16,088 nt of DNA, taken from contig JASHTU010000278.1 in assembly GCA_030040395.1 (NCBI GenBank), positions 1-16,088 of the forward strand, read 5' to 3'. This document shows positions 6,755 through 14,559 of this stretch, in pieces. The notes under the pieces are model-generated. The model saw nothing but the letters and a program-made list of their open reading frames with translations. It made no database searches and was not told the DNA's origin. Both the position numbers and the translations under genes were made by a program. This DNA comes from Acidobacteriaceae bacterium. Lineage in GTDB: Bacteria; Acidobacteriota; Terriglobia; Terriglobales; Acidobacteriaceae. Positions within the stretch are counted from its first letter, which is position 1. Every line of letters begins with the position of its first letter.

Positions 6755-9033
6755 GAGAGCCCTTTCGCCGCGGTGGCGGCCCCAGCCTCGAGAGCCGCCG
6801 TTTGTCCATTCGACTCCATCAACGGCAAACGCAGCAAAAAGCGCGCGCCTTTGGGGCTATTGGATTCGGCGCGGATGGAACCGCCGTGTTCCTGCACGAT
6901 TTTGGCGGCGATGGCCAAACCCAACCCGGTGCCGCGATGCTTGGTGGAATAAAAAGGCAGGAAGAGCCGCTCGCGAATCTCGTCGGTGAGCCCGTGCCCG
7001 GTGTCGGATACGGCGACTTCGACAGCCCCTCCATCCTCGCTGAGGGCGGTGCGAATGCCAAGCACGCGCAGCAGGCTGCCCTGCATAGCTTCGGCGGCGT
7101 TGTCGATCAGGTTGGCCAAGGCGCGACGGATGGCATCCGGGTCGGCATAGACCGTCGGCAGGCCGTGCTCGAAGTCGCGCTCGATGGCGATGCCGTCGAG
7201 CCGGCCGGCAAAGAGGGCCAGCGCCTCCTCGGCCACCTGGTTCATGCAGCAGGGGCGCGGCTGTGGCGCGGGAAACTGCGCCAGCGCTGAGAATTGGTCG
7301 ACGAGTGTGCGTAAAGTGCCCACGCAACCCAGGATGATCTCGCTGCACTTGCGGATAATGGTCGGCGAGTCGATTCGGCCACGGTCAAGGTGCTTGCCGA
7401 TCCGCTCCGCGCTGAGCGCGATGGGCGTGAGCGGGTTCTTGATCTCGTGGGCCACGCGCTGCGCCACCTCTTTCCATGCCAGTTGCCGCTGGGCGCGCAG
7501 CAGCTCGGTGGTGTCTTCGACCACCAGCACCGTTCCCGGCCTGCCGTGAGCCAGTTCCAGACGGGCGCCGGTGATGGCCAAATGCAGATTGCGGCCGTGC
7601 GCGGGGAACTCGATTTCCGCGGAAGCCGCGCCCATGCGCTGCCCGCGACGGATGACGCCGGCCAGGTCGTCGGCGCACTCCGGCGGAAACAGCGTTTCGA
7701 TCTTCGCTCCCGCCAGCCTCGACTCGTCGCGCTGCCCGATCAGCGCGGCGAAGGCCCGGTTCGCCTGCAACACCATTCCGGCGCTGTCCAGCGTCACCAG
7801 GCCGCTGGGAATGGTTTCGACAATTGTCTCCAGCTCGCGGCGGCGTTCCTCGACGGCCAGGTTGGCCGCGGTGAGCTGGCCTTGCGAAGTCTCGGCGATC
7901 CGGCGGCTTGTCTCCAGGTCGGCCGCCATGCGGTTGAAGGAGTTCACCAGGTCAGCCATCTCCCCGGTGGCGATCGCTCCTACGCGGTGGTCGTATTTCC
8001 CGGCGGCGATCTCATTCATCGCGTCCGCCAGCGCCTCCACCGGCCGCGTGATCTGCTTGGAGAGAAAGACCGCCAGCCACACGCTGGAGAAAAACACAAA
8101 CACTGTGATCAGCAGAAGCATGAGGAAAAACGTGGTGCGAATGCGATTGCGGGTGCGAAACAGTTGCCAGTAATCGGCCGCGCCGGCGCGAATGCGTGCG
8201 GTGGTCTCATTCAGACCTTGCGGCATGGGCAGCGCCACCACCACGATCTTGCCCGACGGGGTCGCCGCCATCCCCAATGCGAATTCATCGCCGCCGATCT
8301 TCAGCGTAGGTTCATCACTGCGTTGCGCCGCTGACAGGAGCGCCGCCGAAAGCCGCCCGTGCAGTGCCACGCCTTTGCGGCCGCCGGATTCCATCCAGGA
8401 AAGCAAAGTGGCCTGGCCCGACTCCGGGGGAGCCTGAAAGCTGGCCAGCACACTCCGGTTCTTCTGATAAACCACCGCAAATCCACCGTCCAGGGTGATG
8501 CGATGAGAGCCCAACTCTTCGTTGAGCTTTGCCATCGGCTGATCCGCCGCGCCCGAATTCGCGATCGACTCCGCTTCCACGCGCGCATTGCCGGCCACGT
8601 ATTGCACCAGCTCCTCCACCACGCGGGTCGAGTCCTCGCGCAGCTCCGAGGTGTTCGGCGAAAACCAGCGGTCGATGGAGCGATTCATGAGCTGGAAGCT
8701 GAACAGAAACATGAAGGCCGCCGGAGTCACCGCGATCAGCGCCGCGCCCAGCACCATCCGCGTGCGCAGCCGCGCTCCCAAGGCGCTGCTGCTCTGTTCC
8801 GAATAGAGCTTAAGGATGTTCCTGAGCAGCAACATCAAGAGAAGAATCAGGAGCAGGAACACCAGCACTGTAAGTCCGGTGAACGCCAGCGTCTCCCCGT
8901 AGGTCTCGGGATCGAGATATCGCAGGTGGGAGGTGTTGAACGCCTGCAGGGCGCCCAACAAGGCGAAGAACAACAGCACCCCCGCCGAGAGCAGGGCCAC
9001 CGAACGCCGCCGCGGGTCGCTAAAGAAGGGCAT
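6751..9033 (-). CDS. ntrY: NtrY-like membrane sensor histidine kinase
   Basis: This encodes 760 residues. Hydrophobic helices lie near residues 12-32, 51-72, 96-116 and 301-324, with an extracytoplasmic sensing region between about 117 and 300. A HAMP linker follows (about 322-376; ITRPVEALADAMNEIAAGKYDHR), then a PAS-like domain (about 398-510; IVETIPSGLVTLDSAGMVLQANRAF). The dimerisation/phosphoacceptor helix contains AHEIKNPLTPIALSAERI with His529. The ATPase domain has the N box NLIDNAAEAM (641-650), DTGHG (677-681) and GTGLGL (701-706), so all catalytic motifs are intact. The layout is that of NtrY. It autophosphorylates and should pass phosphate to Asp53 of the overlapping downstream regulator. 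The ATG has no Shine-Dalgarno; a perfect TATAAT lies six bases upstream. The signal sensed is unknown. Confidence 0.93.
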   Translation of the reverse strand: MPFFSDPRRRSVALLSAGVLLFFALLGALQAFNTSHLRYLDPETYGETLAFTGLTVLVFLLLILLLMLLLRNILKLYSEQSSSALGARLRTRMVLGAALIAVTPAAFMFLFSFQLMNRSIDRWFSPNTSELREDSTRVVEELVQYVAGNARVEAESIANSGAADQPMAKLNEELGSHRITLDGGFAVVYQKNRSVLASFQAPPESGQATLLSWMESGGRKGVALHGRLSAALLSAAQRSDEPTLKIGGDEFALGMAATPSGKIVVVALPMPQGLNETTARIRAGAADYWQLFRTRNRIRTTFFLMLLLITVFVFFSSVWLAVFLSKQITRPVEALADAMNEIAAGKYDHRVGAIATGEMADLVNSFNRMAADLETSRRIAETSQGQLTAANLAVEERRRELETIVETIPSGLVTLDSAGMVLQANRAFAALIGQRDESRLAGAKIETLFPPECADDLAGVIRRGQRMGAASAEIEFPAHGRNLHLAITGARLELAHGRPGTVLVVEDTTELLRAQRQLAWKEVAQRVAHEIKNPLTPIALSAERIGKHLDRGRIDSPTIIRKCSEIILGCVGTLRTLVDQFSALAQFPAPQPRPCCMNQVAEEALALFAGRLDGIAIERDFEHGLPTVYADPDAIRRALANLIDNAAEAMQGSLLRVLGIRTALSEDGGAVEVAVSDTGHGLTDEIRERLFLPFYSTKHRGTGLGLAIAAKIVQEHGGSIRAESNSPKGARFLLRLPLMESNGQTAALEAGAATAAKGLS

Positions 9034-9039
9034 GCCGCG

Positions 9040-9045
9040 ATTATA
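9040..9045 (-). promoter_or_regulatory. -10 element of the ntrYX-like operon (leaderless start)
   Basis: A perfect TATAAT on the minus strand is followed by six bases (CGCGGC) and the kinase ATG, so transcription would start at the start codon. There is no Shine-Dalgarno between them. The -35 position (CCCATC at 17-bp spacing) is poor. The consensus hexamer in strongly GC-rich surroundings and the spacing shared with glyA support the call. Confidence 0.55.
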
Positions 9046-9079
9046 GTGCGCTCGATGAAGGGGATGGGATAGGGCTTGG

Positions 9080-9093
9080 CCCGCCGGGGCGGG
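9080..9093 (-). terminator. Short GC hairpin after the NIPSNAP gene
   Basis: CCCGCC (9080-9085) and GGCGGG (9088-9093) form a compact palindrome 24 bp past the stop of the NIPSNAP gene and before the ntrY promoter. It lacks a U-run, so intrinsic termination is doubtful. It is placed where a terminator separating the two minus-strand units would be expected. Confidence 0.2.
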
Positions 9094-9116
9094 TTCGCTG
9101 GCCTACAAATATCTCC

Positions 9117-9914
9117 TTAGATCTGCGAACAATCGAGCGGACTCAACACCAGGTTGCCGATATTGGTCACGATCGAGTCAAAGGCGTAGCGCGGGTTCGA
9201 CGAGAGCTTCGTCCATTCCGGGCTGGCGCGAAATGTAATCCATTTCTGGTCGAGTTCGCCCAGTTCGCTAAAGCAGAGCATGTAAGTCAGGTTGGGCAGA
9301 TGCGAGCCGATGAGCTTGTCGCCAAAAAACACGGGAGTCATGCCGGACTTAAGGAAAATCTCAAATTCGCCGGAATGAAACATCTCCACCTTGCGCACAT
9401 GCTCTCCATTGCTGGGGCTCTCATAAGTGCGCAGTTGAAAGATGCGTTTGCTCTTGTTGGCGGAGGAGGCGGGCAGCTTCAGCTTCGGCCAGCCTTCGAA
9501 GGCAATCATCAGCGAAGCTTCCACGCGTTGAAACGGAGGCGATGCGGCCGTCGCGTTCCAGAACGGGTCCGCGGCCTTCATAAAATCAGCGTCGTCGGCA
9601 AGGCGCAGTTCCAGTTCCGCGAGGGTCTGGATCGACGCGCCGGGAATGAGCAGATAGTGGGCCGGCGTTTGCTGCCCATAGTCGAGCCGGAAAGCGCCGA
9701 CGGGTCCCAGCCCCATGCGCCCCAACGCCGGAATCAACGCCCCGGAAAAATAACTCTCCGTCAGTTTCGATTCCGGGCCACTTCCCAGGTCATAGCGGCG
9801 CATCAGATAGAACTCGCGTTCTGAAGCAGGCGCTGCTTGCGCTACGCCTGCCTCATGGGTAAGGGCCAAAGCCGATGTGGCGAGGGATGCGGCAAGAAAT
9901 TGACGGCGTCTCAT
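9117..9914 (-). CDS. Tat-exported two-domain NIPSNAP family protein
   Basis: The open frame extends to 10085, but the start at 9914 is chosen because GGAGG lies five bases upstream and the first residues, MRRRQFLAASLATSALALTH, are a twin-arginine (RRxFL) signal peptide with a likely AQA cleavage site near residue 27. The mature protein (265 residues in all) contains two similar halves: residues 34-145 (REFYLMRRYDLG ... VEASLMIAFEGWP) and 158-262 (RIFQLRTYES ... PVFFG ... LPNLTYMLCFSE ... FRASPEW). Both show the NIPSNAP dimeric ferredoxin-like pattern; the second half is the clearer match. The family has no agreed biochemical role. Export by Tat suggests folding, perhaps with a cofactor, before translocation. 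A -10 TATAAT lies 23 bp upstream. The gene is divergent from the large receptor gene. Confidence 0.82.
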   Translation of the reverse strand: MRRRQFLAASLATSALALTHEAGVAQAAPASEREFYLMRRYDLGSGPESKLTESYFSGALIPALGRMGLGPVGAFRLDYGQQTPAHYLLIPGASIQTLAELELRLADDADFMKAADPFWNATAASPPFQRVEASLMIAFEGWPKLKLPASSANKSKRIFQLRTYESPSNGEHVRKVEMFHSGEFEIFLKSGMTPVFFGDKLIGSHLPNLTYMLCFSELGELDQKWITFRASPEWTKLSSNPRYAFDSIVTNIGNLVLSPLDCSQI

Positions 9915-9936
9915 GGGGACCTCCGGGTGAAAACCC

Positions 9937-9942
9937 ATTATA
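9937..9942 (-). promoter_or_regulatory. -10 element of the NIPSNAP gene
   Basis: A perfect TATAAT on the minus strand lies 22 bases before the ATG, giving a leader of roughly 16 nt that just accommodates the GGAGG ribosome site. A TTGAAT hexamer is found upstream, but at 20-bp spacing it is a poor -35. Confidence 0.5.
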
Positions 9943-10106
9943 AAGACCGAAGCCGGGCGCCGATTCAAGCCACGAGATGAAATGCGGGAGGAAGTATGCC
10001 GGCCTGGCAAAGAGAATCTCAAGCCGCCATCCGCGAAAAAGATCCCATCAAAACTGGAACGTGATGAGTCGGCCACCGGCTGCAAGGCCCATGCGGCGGT
10101 TTGCAG

Positions 10107-10147
10107 ATATAGGACAATTGGCCTATATGAACCGGCATCAATTGTCC
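10107..10147. promoter_or_regulatory. Two overlapping inverted repeats in the NIPSNAP / receptor intergenic region
   Basis: The gap 9915-10398 has no convincing gene. Two inverted repeats overlap here: ATATAGG (10107-10113) with CCTATAT (10122-10128), 8-nt spacer; and GGACAATTG (10112-10120) with CAATTGTCC (10139-10147), 18-nt spacer. They share bases, so as RNA they would be mutually exclusive. As DNA they look like operator half-sites. TTGCAG (10101-10106) and TATATG (10124-10129), spaced 17 bp, form a weak plus-strand promoter candidate overlapping the first repeat, about 270 bp before the receptor gene. Confidence 0.4.
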
Positions 10148-10398
10148 GTAGACGCGGGCGCGATTTGCATTCATTCTTAGAAGTACCGCACCCGCAAAGA
10201 GTTGGAAATCAATAAGAAACGCCATAGCGCCTTCCTACCCCAGGCAGTGGCTATGCCGGTAGTATTCAGTTAGACCCTATTGCAGTTATTGCTGGCGGCG
10301 CGTTTTTAGGTCCCGCTGCTGGAATAATTGGCATGATTGCCCGAAAATCGAAGCTGGGAGACCGGCAGCCACAAAACCCTTTCAAGGAGACCTCCAGA

Positions 10399-13300
10399 AT
10401 GAGCAGATTGCGCACCATGATGAACAGATTGCCCTCGAAGTCCTTTTCCCGCGCCATCGTGGCGTTTACGATGGCGTTGGTGCTGGTGATTTCCGCCTAT
10501 GCGGCCATCACCGGCTCCATCTCCGGAACCGTGACCGACCAGACCGGCGCGGTCATGCCGCGTGTCACCGTAGTCGCCTTGAATCAGGAAACCGGCGTGA
10601 GGCAGGCCGTGGTTACCGATAACAGCGGCTTTTACAGTTTCACCGCTCTGCCCGTCGGTTCCTACACCCTCTCCGCGTCTCAACAAGGATTTGAGACCTT
10701 TCGGCAGACCGATATCAAAATCGATGCGAACTCCGCGGTGCGCTCCGACATCAAACTGCAGCTTGGCCAGGTCACGAATACGGTCTCAGTGACGAGCAAC
10801 GCGCTGCAGATTGAGACGCAAAGCACGCAACTGGGCGAGGTGATTGAAAGCCAGAAGATTACCTCGGTGCCTTTGAATGGCAGGTCGTATACCGATTTGC
10901 TCGCGTTGCAGCCGGGGGTCTCGCCCTACAGCGCAACCACGGAGGGAAACAGCAGTGGCGTGTCCGGCGACTTAAACCCGGGCAACGTGTCGATTAACGG
11001 CGGACGCGAATCGTCGAACGCCTTCATGGTCAATGGCGGTGACGTGAACGACGGCGTCAACAATGGCGCGGCCATCATTCCGAATCTCGATTCCATTTCC
11101 GAGTTCCGCGTCATCACCAATAACTTCGACGCTGAATACGGCAACTTCAGCGGCGGCCAGGTCAATGTGGTGACCAAGAGCGGCGCCGACATTTTCCATG
11201 GTTCAGGGTTTGAATTCTTCCGCAACACCGACCTCGACGCCGCGAACTACTACGCCGCGGGCAAACGTGGCGCTTTCGATCAGAACATTTACGGCGGCAC
11301 TTTTGGCGGTCCCATTAAGAAGCACCGGGCATTCTTCTTCGGCGATTTCCAGGGCACCAACCAAACGATAGGAGCGACGACAAATTACCAGGATTACACC
11401 ACCGCTGACCTGACCGGCAACCTGATGGATCAGGCGTCTGCCTTAACGGGAACGGTGGGTAGCTCCGGATGGGCCAGTTACCTTACCAAGAAGCTCGGAT
11501 ATCCAGTAACTGCCGGCGAGCCCTATTACACCGCCGGGTGCACCAGTTCCAGCGCGTGCGTCTTGCCCAACGCAACCATTCCGACGACCGCAATCGACCC
11601 CGCCGCCGCGGGCATGCTGAAATATATCCCCCCCTCGAATACGACGGAATCGGAGAACGGCACGCCGACACCGTTTTTCGAAACCTCGGCTTATTCGCAG
11701 ACGCTCAAGGACTACAAAGAAGCGGGCCGCGTCGACTTGAATACCCGCCTTGGCAGCGTGTTTGGTTATTACTTTCTCGATAACGACAACGTGAACAATC
11801 CCTACGGCGGCGTGACCAACGTCAGCTCAGCCGTCCTCAATACGGCGCCGGGGTTTCCCGGAATTACAAAGAGCCGGGCGCAGATGGCCAATGTGGGCTT
11901 GACAACGACCTTCAAGAATAATGAGGTCAACACGTTTCGCTTCACCTATATGCGTAGCGCGAACCACACGAACCATCCCACCGACGCGCCCGTATCGCTG
12001 GCTTCCCTGGGATTTGTGACACCGTGGGGCAATGGCGGCATCGGCGATATCAATCCCTCAATCGAGGGCGTACCCAACGTCAGCTTCAATAACTTCACAT
12101 TTGGCAATCCGGTAGAAACCCAGGCCCATTTCGACAACACATTTCAGTGGCTCGACAACTACATGAAGGTCGTGGGCACGCATACATTTCAATTTGGCGC
12201 CAACTACCACTACGACCAGATCATGGAACGCAACAACTACGCAATCAATGGACAATTCTCGTTCAACGGCGCAGAGACCGGCCTGGATTTTGCCGATTAC
12301 CTGCTGGGCGATGAGGAACAATCTTTCGGTTTCATCCAGGCCTCCTTGCAACTGCTCGATACGCGCAGCAACTATGTTGGCGCGTATGCCGAGGATTCGT
12401 GGAGAGCGTTCCCCAACCTGACGTTGAATTACGGCGTGCGGTGGGAGATCATGCAGCCCTGGTATGACGCCACCAACAAACTCGAGACCGCTATCCCGAA
12501 CGTGCAATCGGTCGTCTTCCCCGGCGCGCCTACAGGATATCTGGTGCCTGGAGATCCGGGAGTGCCCAGAACGCTGGCGCCAACCCGTTATCACAATGTT
12601 GCGCCGCGCATCGGCTTTGCCTATGAGCCAAGCTCCAAAGAGGGCCTCTTCGGCAAACTTACCGGCGGCAACCAGATGAGCATTCGCGGCGGATTTGGCA
12701 TCTTCTACACCAACATCCAGGATGAGTCCGGATTTATCGAGGTGGGCGACGCTCCGTACGGGGACTTCTACGACAGCTCCTACCCGGTGATTTTGTCGAC
12801 GCCTTATATCGATTCGCAGAATCTGGCTCAAATTCCCACTCCGTTCCCGTTCGCTTGGCCGCCCACCAACGTCTCCAAGTCGAACCCCGACACCACCTTT
12901 AACTGGGCGTCGGTCGAGCCTATCAGCGGCTCCGCCCTGCTGAAACCGAACGCTGTGATTCCGTATGTGGAAAGCTATTACCTCAGCGTGCAACGGGCAA
13001 TTGGCGGAAACACAGTGTTCAGCGCGGACTATGTGGGCAGCCAGGGCCGCCATCTGATGACGTCTGAAGAGGCGAATCCCGGCAACCCGGCGCTCTGCCT
13101 CTCGCTTAATGCGTCTACGCTGGCGCCCGGCCAAACGCCATGCGGACCGTACGGCGAGCAGAACGTCTACACGCTCGCCAACGGCACGGTGGTGAATAGC
13201 ACGCGCTCGCCTTTTGGCATCGACCTGGGCAGCAATGGATATATGACTTCCGATGCCACTTCCAACTACAACTCACTGCAGCTGAGCCTTCGGCATTCCA

Positions 13301-13959
13301 GCAAGCTGTGGAATGTTCTGCTCGGCTACACCTACGGCCGTTCATTTGACAACGGCTCCGGATTAACCGATGTCACTAATGTCCTGAATCCGAAGCTGAG
13401 TTACAGTCTTTCCAATTTCGATTTCACGCAGTATTTCGTAGGGAGCTACACCATTCACTTGCCCTTTGACATGCTGACCAGCGCCCACAGCTGGCAGAAC
13501 AAGGTTGCCGGGGGTTGGAACGTTTCCGGCATCACCAAATTTTCAACCGGACTCCCGGTTGGTCTTTCGGAGAACGACGACCACTCCCTGGTGGGCACCG
13601 GCGGCGTGGATGTGCCAAATTACACTCCAGGTCATCTTGCCGGCAACCACAATCCGCGCGCAGGTCAGGCATATTTCAATACCGCGCTCTTTACCCCGGA
13701 AGCGCTCGGCACGTTTGGAGATTCGCAGCGCAGGTTCTTCCACGGCCCCGGCTTGAACAACACCGACATGGCTCTGCTGCGCGAATTCCATATCCACGAA
13801 AGCAACACGGCGGAGTTCCGCGCCGAAGCCTTCAATCTCTTCAATCACGCACAGTTCAACAATCCGGGGGGAAATATAAGCAATCCTTCCGCCTTCGGGT
13901 TCGTAACCTCAGCGAACGCTCCACGCATTCTGCAGATAGCGGTGAAGTACGAGTTCTAG
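10399..13959 (+). CDS. Oar-like TonB-dependent outer-membrane receptor
   Basis: The frame opens at 10333, but the start at 10399 is preferred: AAGGAG at 10384-10389 precedes it and it opens a signal peptide (AIVAFTMALVLVISAYA, cut near residue 35). That gives 1186 residues. Residues about 38-125 are a carboxypeptidase-regulatory-like beta-sandwich (GSISGTVTDQTGAVMPRVTVV ... LPVGSYTLSASQQGF). A plug domain follows (about 145-270; ITSVPLNGRSYTDLLALQPGV, SISEFRVITNNFDAEYGNFSGG, VNVVTKSGADIFHG). The rest is a beta barrel ending in the aromatic-terminal strand IAVKYEF. Such receptors import large or scarce substrates, often glycans or peptides, using TonB-ExbBD energy. Acidobacteriota carry many paralogues, so the substrate cannot be assigned. 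No TonB or SusD-like partner is seen here; the next gene is a secreted DUF4380-like protein. Confidence 0.93.
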   Translation: MSRLRTMMNRLPSKSFSRAIVAFTMALVLVISAYAAITGSISGTVTDQTGAVMPRVTVVALNQETGVRQAVVTDNSGFYSFTALPVGSYTLSASQQGFETFRQTDIKIDANSAVRSDIKLQLGQVTNTVSVTSNALQIETQSTQLGEVIESQKITSVPLNGRSYTDLLALQPGVSPYSATTEGNSSGVSGDLNPGNVSINGGRESSNAFMVNGGDVNDGVNNGAAIIPNLDSISEFRVITNNFDAEYGNFSGGQVNVVTKSGADIFHGSGFEFFRNTDLDAANYYAAGKRGAFDQNIYGGTFGGPIKKHRAFFFGDFQGTNQTIGATTNYQDYTTADLTGNLMDQASALTGTVGSSGWASYLTKKLGYPVTAGEPYYTAGCTSSSACVLPNATIPTTAIDPAAAGMLKYIPPSNTTESENGTPTPFFETSAYSQTLKDYKEAGRVDLNTRLGSVFGYYFLDNDNVNNPYGGVTNVSSAVLNTAPGFPGITKSRAQMANVGLTTTFKNNEVNTFRFTYMRSANHTNHPTDAPVSLASLGFVTPWGNGGIGDINPSIEGVPNVSFNNFTFGNPVETQAHFDNTFQWLDNYMKVVGTHTFQFGANYHYDQIMERNNYAINGQFSFNGAETGLDFADYLLGDEEQSFGFIQASLQLLDTRSNYVGAYAEDSWRAFPNLTLNYGVRWEIMQPWYDATNKLETAIPNVQSVVFPGAPTGYLVPGDPGVPRTLAPTRYHNVAPRIGFAYEPSSKEGLFGKLTGGNQMSIRGGFGIFYTNIQDESGFIEVGDAPYGDFYDSSYPVILSTPYIDSQNLAQIPTPFPFAWPPTNVSKSNPDTTFNWASVEPISGSALLKPNAVIPYVESYYLSVQRAIGGNTVFSADYVGSQGRHLMTSEEANPGNPALCLSLNASTLAPGQTPCGPYGEQNVYTLANGTVVNSTRSPFGIDLGSNGYMTSDATSNYNSLQLSLRHSSKLWNVLLGYTYGRSFDNGSGLTDVTNVLNPKLSYSLSNFDFTQYFVGSYTIHLPFDMLTSAHSWQNKVAGGWNVSGITKFSTGLPVGLSENDDHSLVGTGGVDVPNYTPGHLAGNHNPRAGQAYFNTALFTPEALGTFGDSQRRFFHGPGLNNTDMALLREFHIHESNTAEFRAEAFNLFNHAQFNNPGGNISNPSAFGFVTSANAPRILQIAVKYEF

Positions 13960-13963
13960 GTTT

Positions 13964-14104
13964 CTGACCGTATGAATTCGTACTTGCGCGTTTCGATTTC
14001 CCAGGTCTCAAAATCGGGGCCTCCACCCCAGCGAGTCACCCGCGGGCGGGTTCCCGCGGCTCGCCGGGGGCCCCGGGACCTGGGGCGCCAAATCAAACGG
14101 TCAG
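13964..14104. repeat. Long palindromic element A (141 nt), directly after the receptor gene
   Basis: Starting five bases after the receptor stop, arms pair in nested order: CTGACCGT (13964-13971) with ACGGTCAG (14097-14104); GATTT (13995-13999) with AAATC (14090-14094); CCCAGGTC (14000-14007) with GACCTGGG (14077-14084); CGGGGCC (14015-14021) with GGCCCCG (14069-14075); GCGAG (14031-14035) with CTCGC (14060-14064); CCGCGGG (14040-14046) with CCCGCGG (14053-14059). The hairpin has no U-run. It may stop transcription or protect the mRNA 3' end, but it shares sequence with element B at 14464, so it is better viewed as a repeat-family member. Confidence 0.65.
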
Positions 14105-14110
14105 GGACCT

Positions 14111-14137
14111 GATGCTCGCGCTTCAAATCATGAACAG
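14111..14137 (+). repeat. 27-bp direct repeat, left copy
   Basis: This 27-bp segment (core GCGCTTC, then AATCATGAACAG) matches 14791-14817 at 24 of 27 positions in the same orientation. The two copies bracket about 650 bp of palindromic and tandem repeats. The left copy lies just outside palindromic element A. Confidence 0.7.
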
Positions 14138-14200
14138 AACGGCTTCAACAAATTTCCGAGCCATTCTTGGGTTCGATGTGGCAGCCCGCCATTTACTTTG

Positions 14201-14340
14201 CAGTTACCCACCCCCCTACCCCCCTCTTCCGGAGGGGCTAAGTGTTTTGTTTGCAACCACTTATACTATTTAGTACTGGGTCTAAATTCTTGATAATAAA
14301 GGAGTTAGATTCTAAAATCCTCAATAATAAGGACTTACGG
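14201..14340. repeat. C-tract / A-rich intergenic repeat with 30-bp tandem units
   Basis: A C-rich tract (14208-14224, ACCCCCC-like runs) is followed by TAAGTG ... CACTTA arms (14239-14262 region) and two adjacent 30-bp units, 14281-14310 and 14311-14340. The units match at about 20 of 30 positions: both begin TCTAAA, contain ATAATAA, and carry AAGGAGTTA or AAGGACTTA near the end. The stretch is strikingly AT-rich beside GC-rich genes. From memory, C-tracts followed by units with AAGGACTTA are a common intergenic repeat in Acidobacteriaceae. Not coding: the short frames here have no ribosome sites. Confidence 0.6.
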
Positions 14341-14434
14341 CCATTTTTGGGGCGTTTTGCCCCGTTTTCGGTGCAGCCACCGGCTGAGCCTGGCTGCGAA
14401 TGGGCCGCCAAGCAGGGGCAAAAAGCAGGTGGCC
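14339..14434. repeat. Imperfect hairpin C with alternative pairings
   Basis: GGCCA (14339-14343) pairs with TGGCC (14430-14434), TTTTGCCCC (14355-14363) with GGGGCAAAA (14415-14423), and GCAGCC (14373-14378) with GGCTGC (14392-14397), all nested. An alternative local hairpin, GGGGC-GTTTT-GCCCC (14349-14363), followed by GTTTTC, is the most terminator-like structure in the gap on the plus strand, but its U-run is short. Confidence 0.45.
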
Positions 14435-14463
14435 CGGGATGGTGGCCATGACCCGGCGTAATA

Positions 14464-14559
14464 CCGTGACCGCGTAGATTCGTGGTTTCCCGGGTCCCAA
14501 AATCGGGACCCGGGGCACCCAAGTTCATTGGGAGTCATTACAGAATGACTAAGTCACGG
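14464..14559. repeat. Palindromic element B, related to element A
   Basis: The outer arms CCGTGAC (14464-14470) and GTCACGG (14553-14559) enclose three hairpins: CCCGGGTCCC (14489-14498) with GGGACCCGGG (14505-14514), loop AAAATC; CCCAA (14518-14522) with TTGGG (14528-14532); AGTCATT (14533-14539) with AATGACT (14544-14550), loop ACAG. It shares TGACCG...ATTCGT and TTTCCC-x-GGTC-x-CAAAATCGGG with element A in the same orientation. The GGGGCACCC edge recalls hairpin repeats common between acidobacterial genes (from memory). Confidence 0.65.

Noticed and set aside
9915..10085. 57-residue N-terminal extension of the NIPSNAP protein
   Set aside because: It would bury a good Tat signal peptide and ignore the GGAGG site; a TATAAT promoter lies inside the extension.
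10228..10398. Open frame upstream of and in frame with the receptor, encoding a Gly/Ala-rich stretch (IAVIAGGAFLGPAAGIIG)
   Set aside because: It looks membrane-like, but there is no start codon with a ribosome site, its codons end in A/T unlike the neighbours, and the AAGGAG site and signal peptide place the receptor start at 10399. Possibly a gene remnant, but not supportable.
14201..14340. CRISPR array
   Set aside because: There are only two adjacent 30-bp units, imperfect and without spacers, and no cas genes.
14238..14538. Short open frames on both strands in the repeat cluster
   Set aside because: They consist of palindromic and tandem repeats, have no ribosome sites, and show no protein-like composition.
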